From: Flavobacteriales bacterium
GTDB taxonomy: Bacteria > Bacteroidota > Bacteroidia > Flavobacteriales_D > Sanyastnellaceae
Direction of reading: 5' to 3'
Length of the DNA stretch: 35,654 bases
NCBI GenBank assembly: GCA_029245065.1
Contig: JAQWQB010000028.1
Location: forward strand, 1-35,654
Shown: positions 17,654 through 26,165 of the stretch, piece after piece
Layout: each line of letters opens with the position of its first letter
Numbering within the stretch: the stretch's first letter is position 1
Program-made: the position numbers and the translations under genes
The notes under the pieces: model-generated
Databases searched by the model: none
What the model was told of the DNA's origin: nothing
The model's input: the letters and a program-made list of their open reading frames with translations, nothing else

Positions 17654-18649
17654 ATGATGAAAGCCGTGTTCCAAACCATGCATCCGCTCATGCGCGCATT
17701 GATGTATTTCTGCATGTTAACGGTTTGTGCTTCGATTGGATTGGGCATCGGAATCGCCATTTCTTCTTCCGCAACGGGCATCGATTTAGAAACCTTGGCA
17801 GACACTTCATCCCTTATGACCATTGACGGTGGGACAGCTGCTTTGAAGATTATGAACTCAGCGAATCAGCTGATTGGTTTTCTAGGGTCAGCCCTGCTTT
17901 TCTCCCTCTTTTTCGGCAAGGTTTCGGTAGACGGTTTCTGGACGAAGAAGTGGTCTAAAATGATTGGTTTTCTGCCATTGTTGATCTTCTTTGCGCTCCC
18001 TCTTTTGCTGGTTTCCTTTGAGTTCAATTCAATGCTCATTCCCGAAGGAGGTTACCTTGAAGGTCTTTTCAAACCATCTGAAGAGTTGGCAGGAGAAATG
18101 ACCGAAATCATGTTGACCATGAACACGCCACTTGACTTGGTCATTATGTTAATTGTGGTAGCTGTTTTACCGGGTATTTGCGAAGAATTTGCATTCCGAG
18201 GCGTCCTGCAATCGCAATTGGCGAAAGGTTTTAAAAATGTTCATTTAGGCATTTGGGTCTCTGCATTTATCTTCAGCGCCATCCATTTTCAATTTTACGG
18301 ATTCATTCCGCGCATGTTATTAGGTGCTTTCTTTGGCTACCTGGTGATTCATACTGGAAGTATTTGGACCGCTGTAGTGGCGCACACCTTGAACAATGGA
18401 TACGCTGTAGTAAGCGCTTACATGGCCGGACAAATGCCCGACATGAGTACCGATGATCTGGACAATGCCAGCTTGAATCCGTATTTCGTGCTGATGTCTG
18501 CCGTGATTTTCTCACTACTATTTTGGGTCATTCTTCAAAAAAGCACGTGGTCGAACATCAAAGAAACCTACCTGAGATACCTGAAGTTACCGGTTGTATT
18601 GGAAGAGTTAGAAAAAGCGGGGGATCAGTCAGTTGCTGATAAAAAGTGA
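17654..18649 (+). CDS. CPBP family intramembrane metalloprotease
   Basis: 331 residues with about seven or eight membrane helices. The abi/CAAX-protease motifs are present: EEFAFRG (E177, E178, R182) and the second-motif His in FSAIHFQFYGF (H211), with a later helix TGSIWTAVVAHTLNNG carrying the third polar motif. Relatives of Rce1 are intramembrane glutamic or metallo-proteases; in bacteria they include bacteriocin-immunity proteins and many of unknown role. The ATG is doubled (17654 and 17657). The final 25 bp overlap ispD on the other strand. Substrate unknown. Confidence 0.9.
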   Translation: MMKAVFQTMHPLMRALMYFCMLTVCASIGLGIGIAISSSATGIDLETLADTSSLMTIDGGTAALKIMNSANQLIGFLGSALLFSLFFGKVSVDGFWTKKWSKMIGFLPLLIFFALPLLLVSFEFNSMLIPEGGYLEGLFKPSEELAGEMTEIMLTMNTPLDLVIMLIVVAVLPGICEEFAFRGVLQSQLAKGFKNVHLGIWVSAFIFSAIHFQFYGFIPRMLLGAFFGYLVIHTGSIWTAVVAHTLNNGYAVVSAYMAGQMPDMSTDDLDNASLNPYFVLMSAVIFSLLFWVILQKSTWSNIKETYLRYLKLPVVLEELEKAGDQSVADKK

Positions 18650-19296
18650 CGAAGTAACACCAAATCCTGCGGATTAGTTGCCTTGACGTTTTCAGGATTT
18701 CCTTGCACCAATTCAATGGAATTACCAGCATATTCCACCACGCTCGCATCATCTGTGAATTCGTTCCGAAATCCGTTTTCGTATCCCCTACGTAGGATTG
18801 ATGCTTGAAAGCACTGTGGTGTTTGCACGCTTCGAAAATGCTGACGGTCTACTGATTCGTTCCCTGAACTACTCACTTTACGAAGGCTATTGACCATAGC
18901 TAAGACAGGAATGGCGGCTCCATGCTCGGCAGCGGCTTCATAACATCGTGCAATGGTCTCTACGCTTACACAAGGTCGAACTGCATCATGAACACCAACT
19001 ATACTCACATTGGCCGACACACGATTGAGTCCGTTCAAAACGGAATGGAAACGTTCTTTCCCACCTTCGACCACCACGTGCTTCGGTAAGTCAAATTTGG
19101 TCACTTGCTCTTGCCAGTAATCTGCCCACTCTTTCGGAAGCGTAACCACTATTTCCATGGCAGGGTCAAACACGTAGAACTGACGAATGGTATGCCCTAA
19201 AATGGGCAGGCCATTGACTTCAAGAAACTGTTTAGGGATGGTAGTCCCCATTCGTTTCCCGCTTCCTCCAGCTACTATGACTACGGCGTTTTGCAT
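18625..19296 (-). CDS. ispD: 2-C-methyl-D-erythritol 4-phosphate cytidylyltransferase
   Basis: 223 residues from ATG 19296; an in-frame TTG five codons upstream lies in the terminator T-run and is rejected. The enzyme couples MEP with CTP in the MEP isoprenoid pathway. CTP-binding loop VAGGSGKRMGTTIPKQFLEVNG is at the N-terminus. GVHDAVRPCVS follows, and VKATNPQDL is the late conserved segment. It starts only 12 nt after the T-tract of the upstream superoxide dismutase terminator and has a TATTTTTA box 4 nt before the ATG, so it may be transcribed separately. Confidence 0.95.
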   Translation of the reverse strand: MQNAVVIVAGGSGKRMGTTIPKQFLEVNGLPILGHTIRQFYVFDPAMEIVVTLPKEWADYWQEQVTKFDLPKHVVVEGGKERFHSVLNGLNRVSANVSIVGVHDAVRPCVSVETIARCYEAAAEHGAAIPVLAMVNSLRKVSSSGNESVDRQHFRSVQTPQCFQASILRRGYENGFRNEFTDDASVVEYAGNSIELVQGNPENVKATNPQDLVLLRHFLSATD

Positions 19297-19300
19297 GGTG

Positions 19301-19331
19301 TAAAAATACAAAAGCCTCCTTTATCACTAAA
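19301..19331 (-). promoter_or_regulatory. Likely ispD promoter inside the sod terminator
   Basis: On the minus strand a TTTA (19328-19331) is followed after exactly 19 nt by TATTTTTA (19301-19308), which ends 4 nt before the ispD ATG. Spacing matches the Bacteroidota -33/-7 arrangement, though both boxes lack the final G. Confidence 0.4.
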
Positions 19332-19340
19332 GGAGGCTTT
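19303..19340 (-). terminator. Rho-independent terminator of the superoxide dismutase gene
   Basis: Perfect 13-bp stem (19311-19323 with 19328-19340) and loop of four, followed on the minus strand by TTTTGTATTTTT. It begins 19 nt after the dismutase stop codon. Confidence 0.9.
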
Positions 19341-19358
19341 GTCAAAAATCTTATTGGC

Positions 19359-19961
19359 TTACTTAGCCGCGCTGAAACGACGGTTTACTTCGTCCCAATT
19401 AATTACGTTGAAGAAAGCTCCGATGTAATCAGGTCTGCGGTTTTGGTAGTTCAAGTAGTATGCGTGTTCCCAAACGTCTAGTCCAAGGATTGGTGTTCCA
19501 CCACATCCTACACCTGGCATCAATGGGTTGTCTTGGTTGGCGCTAGAGCACACTTCCAATTTTCCATCTTTTACACAAAGCCAAGCCCAACCTGATCCAA
19601 AGCGTGTTCCAGCAGCGCTAGAGAACTTCTCTTTGAATGCATCATAAGAACCGAAAGCGGCATCAATAGCAGCAGCTACGTCTCCTGTTGGAGCACCTCC
19701 GCCATTTGGAGCCATTACAGACCAGAACAATGAGTGGTTGTAGAATCCACCACCGTTGTTTCTTACTGCGGCGTTGTCACCAACATTCGCACAGATGTCT
19801 TCAATAGACGTAGAAGCCATAGGCGTGCCTTCGATTGCAGCGTTTAGCTTGTTCGTGTATCCTTGGTGGTGCTTACTATGGTGAATCTCCATTGTACGCG
19901 CGTCAATATGTGGTTCAAGAGCGTCGTAAGCGTATGGAAGTTGAGGTAATTCAAAAGCCAT
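19359..19961 (-). CDS. Superoxide dismutase, Fe/Mn family
   Basis: 200 residues, normal length. Cytoplasmic enzyme that turns superoxide into O2 and H2O2. The four metal ligands are seen: H27 ([13 protein letters not shown]), H76 (NHSLFW), D162 and H166 ([18 protein letters not shown]). GSGWAWL is also typical. Whether it uses Fe, Mn or either (cambialistic) cannot be settled from these motifs. A good promoter lies upstream (TTG, 18 nt, TACCTTTG) and a strong terminator behind. Confidence 0.95.
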   Translation of the reverse strand: MAFELPQLPYAYDALEPHIDARTMEIHHSKHHQGYTNKLNAAIEGTPMASTSIEDICANVGDNAAVRNNGGGFYNHSLFWSVMAPNGGGAPTGDVAAAIDAAFGSYDAFKEKFSSAAGTRFGSGWAWLCVKDGKLEVCSSANQDNPLMPGVGCGGTPILGLDVWEHAYYLNYQNRRPDYIGAFFNVINWDEVNRRFSAAK

Positions 19962-19996
19962 GATATTCTATTTTAAGGGTTATTCAAATTCGTATT

Positions 19997-20025
19997 CAAA
20001 GGTATCAATTCTAGCGTCTCAACAA
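19997..20025 (-). promoter_or_regulatory. Promoter of the superoxide dismutase gene
   Basis: Minus strand: CTTG at 20023-20026, then 18 nt, then TACCTTTG at 19997-20004. Both boxes are good. The -7 box lies 35 nt before the ATG at 19961. Confidence 0.6.
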
Positions 20026-20029
20026 GTAA

Positions 20030-21706
20030 TTATTGCGCTACTTCCGCAGTTAACTCACCTTCAACAATTACATAATCATCATAATTGGTGACCACGTTCA
20101 TTGCACGAGCAAACACATTGTCATCTTCTAAAATCACGCGGTAGTAGCTCTCATCGTCAAAAAGGTTCTTCGCCATGTGCGCCATCACCCTGATTTTGAT
20201 CACTTCTTCACTTTCATCAATTCCACGCTGATCTCTTCGCACTCCTTCCTCTTCTGCATGCGTGTAAAGTTGCTCAAGCATTGCGTTTGTTACCGTGTAA
20301 TTGGTAATGAAGTCGTTCACATTTTCGTACGATGCAAATTCTTCTCTATGACTATCGGTGTAATCAAACCCAAATTGTCTGAGTACTCCATTGTAACTAA
20401 TGTCTGACAAATAATAAGAAGCTCCTACCGTGTCAATTGGGACGAAGACATCTGGCATGATTCCGCCACCTCCGTAAACAATTCTACCCGCAGGCGTTGT
20501 GTACATTAGTGTATCCACAACAGCAATGCTATCTGAACTCAAGAGTTCTCCTGACTCGTAGCGTTCGTTGTAGTCATTGTCATAATCTACTCCTTCGCCA
20601 TAAGGCTTCTGGATGCTTCTTCCTGTAGGCGTGTAATAGCGCGCTACGGTCAATCGAAGTGCTGATAAATCTGGAAGGCCAATTTCTTCTTGAACCAGTC
20701 CTTTCCCGAAGGAACGACGTCCAACGGTGATCGATCGGTCTTGATCCTGAAGTGCACCCGCAAGGATTTCACTTGCTGAGGCAGAGCCTTGGTTAATAAG
20801 CACCACCACCTTCATATCGTGGTACTTCCCTTTCCTTCTTGAGTAATAGTTTTGTCTCGGCTGAGACTTCCCTTCGGTGTACACAATCAATTGGTCATTG
20901 TCCAAAAACTCCTCAATCATTGGAATAGCGGTATGCAAGTATCCTCCTCCGTTTCCACGAAGGTCGAAGATCAGGCGTTTCGCCCCATCTCTGGAAAGCT
21001 CTTCCATTGCTAACATGAATTCTTCGTACGAGTTCTTGGCGAACCTAGTCAGCTTCAAGTAACCAACATCTTCTCCTACCATTAATGAAGCTACCACACT
21101 GAAAATTGGAATGCGATCTCTTTTGATAGCGTACTCTTTTACTTCGTCGGCTCCGCGGCGTTGCACACCTAACCGTACTTCAGTTCCTTTTTCGCCCTTC
21201 AGCAACTTCATTACTTTATCATTGGTCAGGCCAACACCTGCAATGTCTTCATCATCCACTGAAACGATGCGGTCTCCTGGACGAATCCCTGCGCGTTCAG
21301 AAGGCCCTCCTTCGATAGGAGACACAACCATTAAGGTGTCTTTTTGAATCATGAACTCCACACCAATCCCTTCAAAATTCCCTTCAAGAGGCTCTTGCAC
21401 ACTGGCAAGTTCTTCTGCTGAGATGTAATAAGAATGGGGGTCTAGTTCTTCCAAAACGGAATTGATGGCCTTGTCGATCAGCTGCTTCTTCTGAATACTG
21501 TCTACATACATCTCATCAATCTTATTAATCACATTTACCAATTTATTGGGATTGTCATCTATGCTTGAAGAATGCGTAAACACCGTCTCATTGCCGAAAT
21601 TAGTTCCTATGTAAATCCCAAGGATGAGTACAATGGCAAAAAAGAGCGGTTGATAAGGATTGCCACCTTTTTTCTCCTGTGTTATTTTATCTATTCGTTC
21701 TGTCAT
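20030..21706 (-). CDS. C-terminal processing serine protease (S41 family, PDZ)
   Basis: 558 residues from ATG 21706; a TTG two codons upstream is possible. One N-terminal membrane anchor (about 20-36) places the rest in the periplasm. PDZ domain at about 105-185 (GIGVEFM, GGPSERAGIRPGDRI). Protease core: LIFDLRGNGGGYL (about 245-257), catalytic S310 in NQGSASASE and K335 in RRSFGKG, 25 residues apart as in Tsp/CtpA. The C-terminal 150 residues are an extension found in Bacteroidota members. It cleaves C-termini of exported proteins. The gene follows the dCMP deaminase stop by 2 nt, so it is co-transcribed. Confidence 0.93.
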   Translation of the reverse strand: MTERIDKITQEKKGGNPYQPLFFAIVLILGIYIGTNFGNETVFTHSSSIDDNPNKLVNVINKIDEMYVDSIQKKQLIDKAINSVLEELDPHSYYISAEELASVQEPLEGNFEGIGVEFMIQKDTLMVVSPIEGGPSERAGIRPGDRIVSVDDEDIAGVGLTNDKVMKLLKGEKGTEVRLGVQRRGADEVKEYAIKRDRIPIFSVVASLMVGEDVGYLKLTRFAKNSYEEFMLAMEELSRDGAKRLIFDLRGNGGGYLHTAIPMIEEFLDNDQLIVYTEGKSQPRQNYYSRRKGKYHDMKVVVLINQGSASASEILAGALQDQDRSITVGRRSFGKGLVQEEIGLPDLSALRLTVARYYTPTGRSIQKPYGEGVDYDNDYNERYESGELLSSDSIAVVDTLMYTTPAGRIVYGGGGIMPDVFVPIDTVGASYYLSDISYNGVLRQFGFDYTDSHREEFASYENVNDFITNYTVTNAMLEQLYTHAEEEGVRRDQRGIDESEEVIKIRVMAHMAKNLFDDESYYRVILEDDNVFARAMNVVTNYDDYVIVEGELTAEVAQ

Positions 21707-21708
21707 TA

Positions 21709-22158
21709 TCAATCATTGGGCATGTGAACAACTTCAATTCCTGCTTGGCTCAGAAACTCTAAGCCGCTGATGTCTTTGTAAGCTGTCATATAAACTACAC
21801 GTTTGATTCCTGCCTGCAAAATTAGCTTTGAGCATTCTTTGCACGGAGAGAGTGTAATGTACAAAGTAGATCCTTCTGAGCTGTTATTGGAACGTGCAAC
21901 TTTTGTTATCGCGTTCGCTTCAGCATGGAGCACGTACCACTGGGTATCGCCTTGTTCATCTTCGCATGAATTTGGAAAACCAGAAGGTGTGCCATTGTAA
22001 CCATCAGAAATGATCATCCCTTGTTTTACAATCAAAGCGCCAACTTGTTTACGAGAGCAGTGTGAGAGCTTTGCCCATTCAGTTGCCATCTTTAAATAAG
22101 CCTGGTCATACCTCCGCTGTTTCTTCGGATTGTGATAAGTAATTTCGTCTTTCTCCAT
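21709..22158 (-). CDS. Deoxycytidylate (dCMP) deaminase family protein
   Basis: 149 residues from ATG 22158. A longer frame to 22251 is rejected because a TAAATTTG box lies between (22168-22175), the extra 31 residues do not look like the family, and MEKDEI is a normal start. Zinc site: HAE (H78, E80) and PCKEC (C106, C109). CSRKQVGALIV and GYNGTPSG are typical of the ComEB/dCMP deaminase group. It makes dUMP for thymidylate synthesis. It is followed at once by the S41 protease gene and diverges from the cyclase gene. Confidence 0.9.
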   Translation of the reverse strand: MEKDEITYHNPKKQRRYDQAYLKMATEWAKLSHCSRKQVGALIVKQGMIISDGYNGTPSGFPNSCEDEQGDTQWYVLHAEANAITKVARSNNSSEGSTLYITLSPCKECSKLILQAGIKRVVYMTAYKDISGLEFLSQAGIEVVHMPND

Positions 22159-22167
22159 ATCGCATGG

Positions 22168-22175
22168 CAAATTTA
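22168..22175 (-). promoter_or_regulatory. -7 box of the dCMP deaminase gene
   Basis: TAAATTTG on the minus strand, full match, 9 nt before the chosen ATG at 22158. It decides the start. Confidence 0.55.
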
Positions 22176-22233
22176 GCTGAATCCATTCGGAAGAGAGACA
22201 GAAGCCATGTATTTTGGCAAAAGTTTGTAGTCT

Positions 22234-25212
22234 ATGCATCGATTCACACACATACTCCCGGGAATTTGCTTGGTTCTTTTCGCAACGCTCTTCGATTCAG
22301 CGCATGCCCAATCGTTTGACTTCTTGTGTTTAGGACAAGGTGACGGTTTGCCGGCAGATGGGGTCTTCGACTTGATCGAAGAAGAAAATGGCGCTTTGCT
22401 TATTGCTACGGAAGGCGGTGGTTTAGCGCGCTACAATGGCGAGCAACTAACCCACTGGGATCATACTAGTGTGCTCGGAGCTGACACCATTCGCTGCCTC
22501 ACAAGAGGAGCTGAAGGTGTTACCTGGATTGGAACAGATGGGCATGGGCTGTTCCACTTTCACAATGACACCTTCACAGCCGTTGCACCCCAGCTAGCGA
22601 ACGCCGAAATACGCTCATTGGCAGAAGACGCAACTGGTAGACTTTGGATTGCGACCATGCATGAAGGATTGTTTTCACTTGACCAAGATTCATTGACCAA
22701 ACATGAATTTCCTGCGGATACCTTCCGAGCGTTGCTGGTTTCTTCTGATAGTTCGCTTTACGTGGGAAGTGACGAAGGGCTTTTTAAGCAACATGGCGAA
22801 GAATTCGAACTGCTTGAAGCAAGTTTCACCGAAGCACTCTCTTCGAAAATATTGACGCTATTTGAAGACAATCAAGGTAGAATTTGGGCCGGAACACAGC
22901 AAGGCGCCGTAGGCCTCAAGGGCGACTCAGCATCCGTCATTCCGCCGGAGATTGCTCGAAAAAGAATTAAAACCATCAGCCAAGATCAGCAGGGAAACCT
23001 ATGGTTTGGTACACGAAGTGGTGCGTATGAATGGGATGAAGCAAAAGAGCTTTTTACCAGGTACACCAGTAGCAACGGGCTGTCGAACGACCGAATTCGA
23101 AAGTTGTATGCGGATCGGTCAGGGACATTGTGGTTCGGAACCTATTTCGGCGGGGTTTGTCAACTACAAGATCAATTGAACGCACGGTACTCTCGAGACC
23201 ACGGTTTTCCAGAATCAGCTATCACTTCGATGGCTATCACTCCTGATAGTTCATTGTGGTTTGGAACGTATGAAGGCGACGTATTTTCCCTTTCTTTTCA
23301 AGGTGAATTGAGACAAGTCCATGCATCCAATGACGAAGATGTGAATGCCATTGTTGCTGCCGGAGATTCGCTGCTCGTATTTACATCAGGCCAAGGCCTA
23401 TCGCTCATCGTAGATCCATCAGCAAAGGAGCTTCAGCCGCAGTTGGGGATGGAATACCGGTACATTGCCACGGATCACATCATTTTCCGTGAGACCCCGT
23501 ATTTGTTGAGTTCTAATGTACTTTTTCAAATCAATCAAGAATTATCAAGTGACGATTTCGCTTGCGAAACATTAACCGACTTTGAAATTGTAGACAGTAC
23601 GCTATACGTAGGCAGTTCCTGTGGTCTATTCACGCTTTCCATTGACAATAAGGGCAAATGGATATTGCCTACCAACAGGATGGATTTTAAGCCCGTAAAA
23701 GGATCGGAATTGCTGGAAATAGCTAGTATCAAAGCAGATGATGCTGGTAACATTTGGATAGGCAGTTCTAAAAATGGACTGTATAGGTACGATGGTAGCG
23801 TTCGAAAATATGCCAATCGCAACTTGGCTGACCCAAGAATTATTGACATTGACATTGATAACGATCAGAATATTTGGGTCGCCACTCGGAGCGGGGTTTC
23901 TTTTCTAGAATTGGACCCTTCGCAGGAAATTGTGTTAAACTCTACTCACTTCGGCGTTGCAGAAGGCATTGATTCGCAAATCAATCACATTAAGTGCGGC
24001 GTTGACCATCAAATTTGGTTGGGTTCCTCGAACGGATTGATTTCTTTGAATCCCGATGGCGCTTTTCATAACAATGCATCGCCTGCCCTCAGTTTAGATG
24101 GACTTCGCCTGAACTACAACCCCATCGACTGGGAGGCTTTAGGGTACCAAGTATCTTCCCTACCCACCAATCCCGTTTTCGAACATAATCAGAACCACTT
24201 GACATTTGACTTCCACGCTATTGATCTCTCTGGCCCACGAAGTGTTATTTATCAGTGTCTTCTAGAAGGGTTCGATATTGAGTGGGTTGACTTAAACAAC
24301 GTCACCACACATACTTATCCTCAATTACCACCCGGTGAGTACAGGTTTTCAGTTCGGTCTCGAAACTCCTCTGGAATTTGGAATACCACCCCAATGAGTT
24401 ATGCTTTCAGCATTAGTCGGCCTATCTATCAGGAGCCCTGGTTCCTTACGACATGTGCACTGGCTCTTATACTTCTGGTTTATTCTTTCTTTCAATACCG
24501 ATTGAGCAGGCTGAAAAAGGCGAAAGTTGTGCTGGAACAAAAAGTTCAAGAACGCACGGTAGAATTAAACGAAGAGAAAGAAAAAAGCGAACGTTTATTG
24601 CTAAATATATTGCCCAAAGAAACCGCTGATGAACTGAAGGAGAAAGGGTACGCTGACACCAGAAACTATGACAATGCTTCCGTGTTATTCTCAGATTTCA
24701 AAGGGTTCACCAACCTGACTGAACAGATGAATTCAGACGATTTGGTACGGATGCTCGACAGCGCGTTTAAGGCGTTTGACCGAAACTGTGATCGATTTGG
24801 GGTGGAGAAAATAAAAACGATTGGTGATGCGTACATGTGCGCCACTGGGATTCCGAATGAAGACCACGATCACGCTACTAAGATGGTTAGTTTTGCACGC
24901 GAAATGATTGCGGTTATGAATGAGCTCAACAAAGACAACTTGGCAAATGGCCTTCCGGCGTGGGATATTCGAATAGGTATCCACAGTGGACCGCTCATTG
25001 CGGGAGTTGTAGGAGAGAAAAAGTTCGCCTACGATATTTGGGGTGACACGGTCAATCTTGCCTCTCGAATGGAGAGTAGCGGAGAAGCAGGACGAATTAA
25101 TTTGAGTGAGAGTACTTATGAACTTATCAAGCAGGCTCATAAGTGCACACCGCGTGGAAAAATCCAAGCAAAGAACAAAGGGGAGCTAGAAATGTATTTC
25201 CTAGAAGAATAA
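22234..25212 (+). CDS. Propeller/Y_Y_Y sensor fused to class III adenylyl cyclase
   Basis: 992 residues. Signal peptide about 1-25. Residues about 30-640 are two-component-regulator propeller repeats (LWFGT, IWAGTQQG, LWIATMHEGL, IWIGSSKNGLYRYDG and more), probably a pair of seven-bladed beta-propellers. A Y_Y_Y domain follows (about 655-727, LPPGEYRFSVRSRNSSGIW), then a membrane helix (about 736-755) and a coiled coil (to about 790). An LLLNILPKETADELKEKG linker leads into the cyclase domain. Metal ligands are D821 (FSDFKGFT) and D865 (IGDAYM). K861 and D934 occupy the adenine-selecting positions; N941 and R945 are the transition-state pair. All key residues are present, so an active ATP-using cyclase is predicted. 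In Bacteroidota this sensor usually ends in a histidine kinase and regulator. The ligand is unknown. A cobalamin adenosyltransferase gene follows by 7 nt. Confidence 0.92.
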   Translation: MHRFTHILPGICLVLFATLFDSAHAQSFDFLCLGQGDGLPADGVFDLIEEENGALLIATEGGGLARYNGEQLTHWDHTSVLGADTIRCLTRGAEGVTWIGTDGHGLFHFHNDTFTAVAPQLANAEIRSLAEDATGRLWIATMHEGLFSLDQDSLTKHEFPADTFRALLVSSDSSLYVGSDEGLFKQHGEEFELLEASFTEALSSKILTLFEDNQGRIWAGTQQGAVGLKGDSASVIPPEIARKRIKTISQDQQGNLWFGTRSGAYEWDEAKELFTRYTSSNGLSNDRIRKLYADRSGTLWFGTYFGGVCQLQDQLNARYSRDHGFPESAITSMAITPDSSLWFGTYEGDVFSLSFQGELRQVHASNDEDVNAIVAAGDSLLVFTSGQGLSLIVDPSAKELQPQLGMEYRYIATDHIIFRETPYLLSSNVLFQINQELSSDDFACETLTDFEIVDSTLYVGSSCGLFTLSIDNKGKWILPTNRMDFKPVKGSELLEIASIKADDAGNIWIGSSKNGLYRYDGSVRKYANRNLADPRIIDIDIDNDQNIWVATRSGVSFLELDPSQEIVLNSTHFGVAEGIDSQINHIKCGVDHQIWLGSSNGLISLNPDGAFHNNASPALSLDGLRLNYNPIDWEALGYQVSSLPTNPVFEHNQNHLTFDFHAIDLSGPRSVIYQCLLEGFDIEWVDLNNVTTHTYPQLPPGEYRFSVRSRNSSGIWNTTPMSYAFSISRPIYQEPWFLTTCALALILLVYSFFQYRLSRLKKAKVVLEQKVQERTVELNEEKEKSERLLLNILPKETADELKEKGYADTRNYDNASVLFSDFKGFTNLTEQMNSDDLVRMLDSAFKAFDRNCDRFGVEKIKTIGDAYMCATGIPNEDHDHATKMVSFAREMIAVMNELNKDNLANGLPAWDIRIGIHSGPLIAGVVGEKKFAYDIWGDTVNLASRMESSGEAGRINLSESTYELIKQAHKCTPRGKIQAKNKGELEMYFLEE

Positions 25213-25219
25213 GATAACT

Positions 25220-25768
25220 ATGAAGGTATACACCAAAACAGGCGATAGCGGTCAAACGGGTATTTTGGGTGGCACAAGGCTTCAAAAAGACCACATACGG
25301 ATTGAGGCTTACGGCACCGTTGATGAATTGAACGCCCACATCGGCCTGCTTCGGGACTCTCCTGGAGCAACCGATTATAACGATACGCTCGTAATGATTC
25401 AAGAAGATCTTTTCACCCTTGGAAGTCATCTTGCAAGTGATCCCGAAAAGAATAAAATGGAATTGCCTGAGCTCGACGAATCACGCATCACTGATTTGGA
25501 GAAAATGATGGATGAGATGGATGGGCTATTACCTGCCATGAAGAACTTTGTGCTCCCAGGCGGCCATGTAGCTGTTAGCCAGAGCCATGTAGTGCGCTGT
25601 ATATGCCGAAGAGCGGAACGGGCAACCATTCGCCTACAATCTTCGTCGTACGTTAAAGGACACCATATTAAGTACTTAAACAGACTTTCTGACTTTTTCT
25701 TTGTGTTGTCTAGAAAGCTAGCCCAGGATTTAGGGGCAATTGAGACACCATGGAAGCCAAGAGGGTGA
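25220..25768 (+). CDS. Cob(I)alamin adenosyltransferase, PduO type
   Basis: 182 residues. Makes adenosylcobalamin from ATP and reduced cobalamin. The N-terminal ATP loop TKTGDSGQTGILGGTRLQKDHIRIEAYGTVDELNA is diagnostic (KTGDxGxT, GG.R..K, GT.DELN). VRCICRRAERATIRL and LNRLSDFFFVLSRKLA give the two helix motifs with Arg and the NRLSD base. It supplies coenzyme for B12 enzymes such as methylmalonyl-CoA mutase, in line with mce at 7058. It lies 7 nt behind the cyclase gene and is probably in its transcript. Confidence 0.94.
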   Translation: MKVYTKTGDSGQTGILGGTRLQKDHIRIEAYGTVDELNAHIGLLRDSPGATDYNDTLVMIQEDLFTLGSHLASDPEKNKMELPELDESRITDLEKMMDEMDGLLPAMKNFVLPGGHVAVSQSHVVRCICRRAERATIRLQSSSYVKGHHIKYLNRLSDFFFVLSRKLAQDLGAIETPWKPRG

Positions 25769-25826
25769 TTTTATTCGCTTGATTTATAGTGTTTTACGTA
25801 ATTTAAGCCAGTCTTATTGCATTTTT

Positions 25827-25857
25827 CTTGACTGGTATAACAAAAAATCTATTTTTG
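25827..25857 (+). promoter_or_regulatory. Promoter of the DUF2795 gene
   Basis: CTTG (25827-25830), 19 nt, TATTTTTG (25850-25857): the best -33/-7 pair in the window. Two inverted repeats flank it: CCAGTC/GACTGG (25808-25813, 25830-25835) over the -33 box and GTACTG/CAGTAC (25859-25864, 25870-25875) at the expected start point. Confidence 0.65.
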
Positions 25858-25895
25858 CGTACTGAAAAACAGTACCCTTTTTAAAAATTGATAGT

Positions 25896-26117
25896 ATGTA
25901 TTGGACGTTGGAATTAGCCTCTTACTTAGAGGACGCACCATGGCCAGCCAGTAAAGATGAATTGATCGACTTTGCAATGAGAACTGGAGCACCTTTAGAG
26001 GTGGTTGAGAACTTGCAGCAGATCGAAGACGAAGGCGAAATCTATGAAACCATAGAGGAAATATGGCCAGACTATCCCACTAAAGAAGATTTCTTCTTTA
26101 ATGAAGATGAGTATTAA
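25896..26117 (+). CDS. DUF2795 domain small protein
   Basis: 73 residues, acidic. The sequence LASYLEDAPWPASKDELIDFAMRTGAPLEVVENL and the ending EIWPDYPTKEDFFFNEDEY match the DUF2795 family that is near-universal in Bacteroidota. The N-terminal part is a helical domain with APWPA and K-D-E-L-I-D; the C-terminus is an acidic tail. No biochemical role is established that I know of. The gene is monocistronic, with a strong promoter carrying two inverted repeats and a strong terminator, so it is likely well expressed and regulated. Confidence 0.88.
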   Translation: MYWTLELASYLEDAPWPASKDELIDFAMRTGAPLEVVENLQQIEDEGEIYETIEEIWPDYPTKEDFFFNEDEY

Positions 26118-26135
26118 ACCTATTAAACAAGATAG

Positions 26136-26165
26136 AAAGAGTTGCGAAAGCAGCTCTTTTTTTTT
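26136..26165 (+). terminator. Rho-independent terminator of the DUF2795 gene
   Basis: 10-bp stem (26136-26145 with 26150-26159, one G-T pair), GAAA tetraloop, nine T. Confidence 0.92.

Noticed and set aside
22159-22251. Longer N-terminus for dCMP deaminase
   Set aside because: The extra 31 residues do not resemble the family and would overlap the -7 box at 22168-22175 and the start of the divergent cyclase gene.
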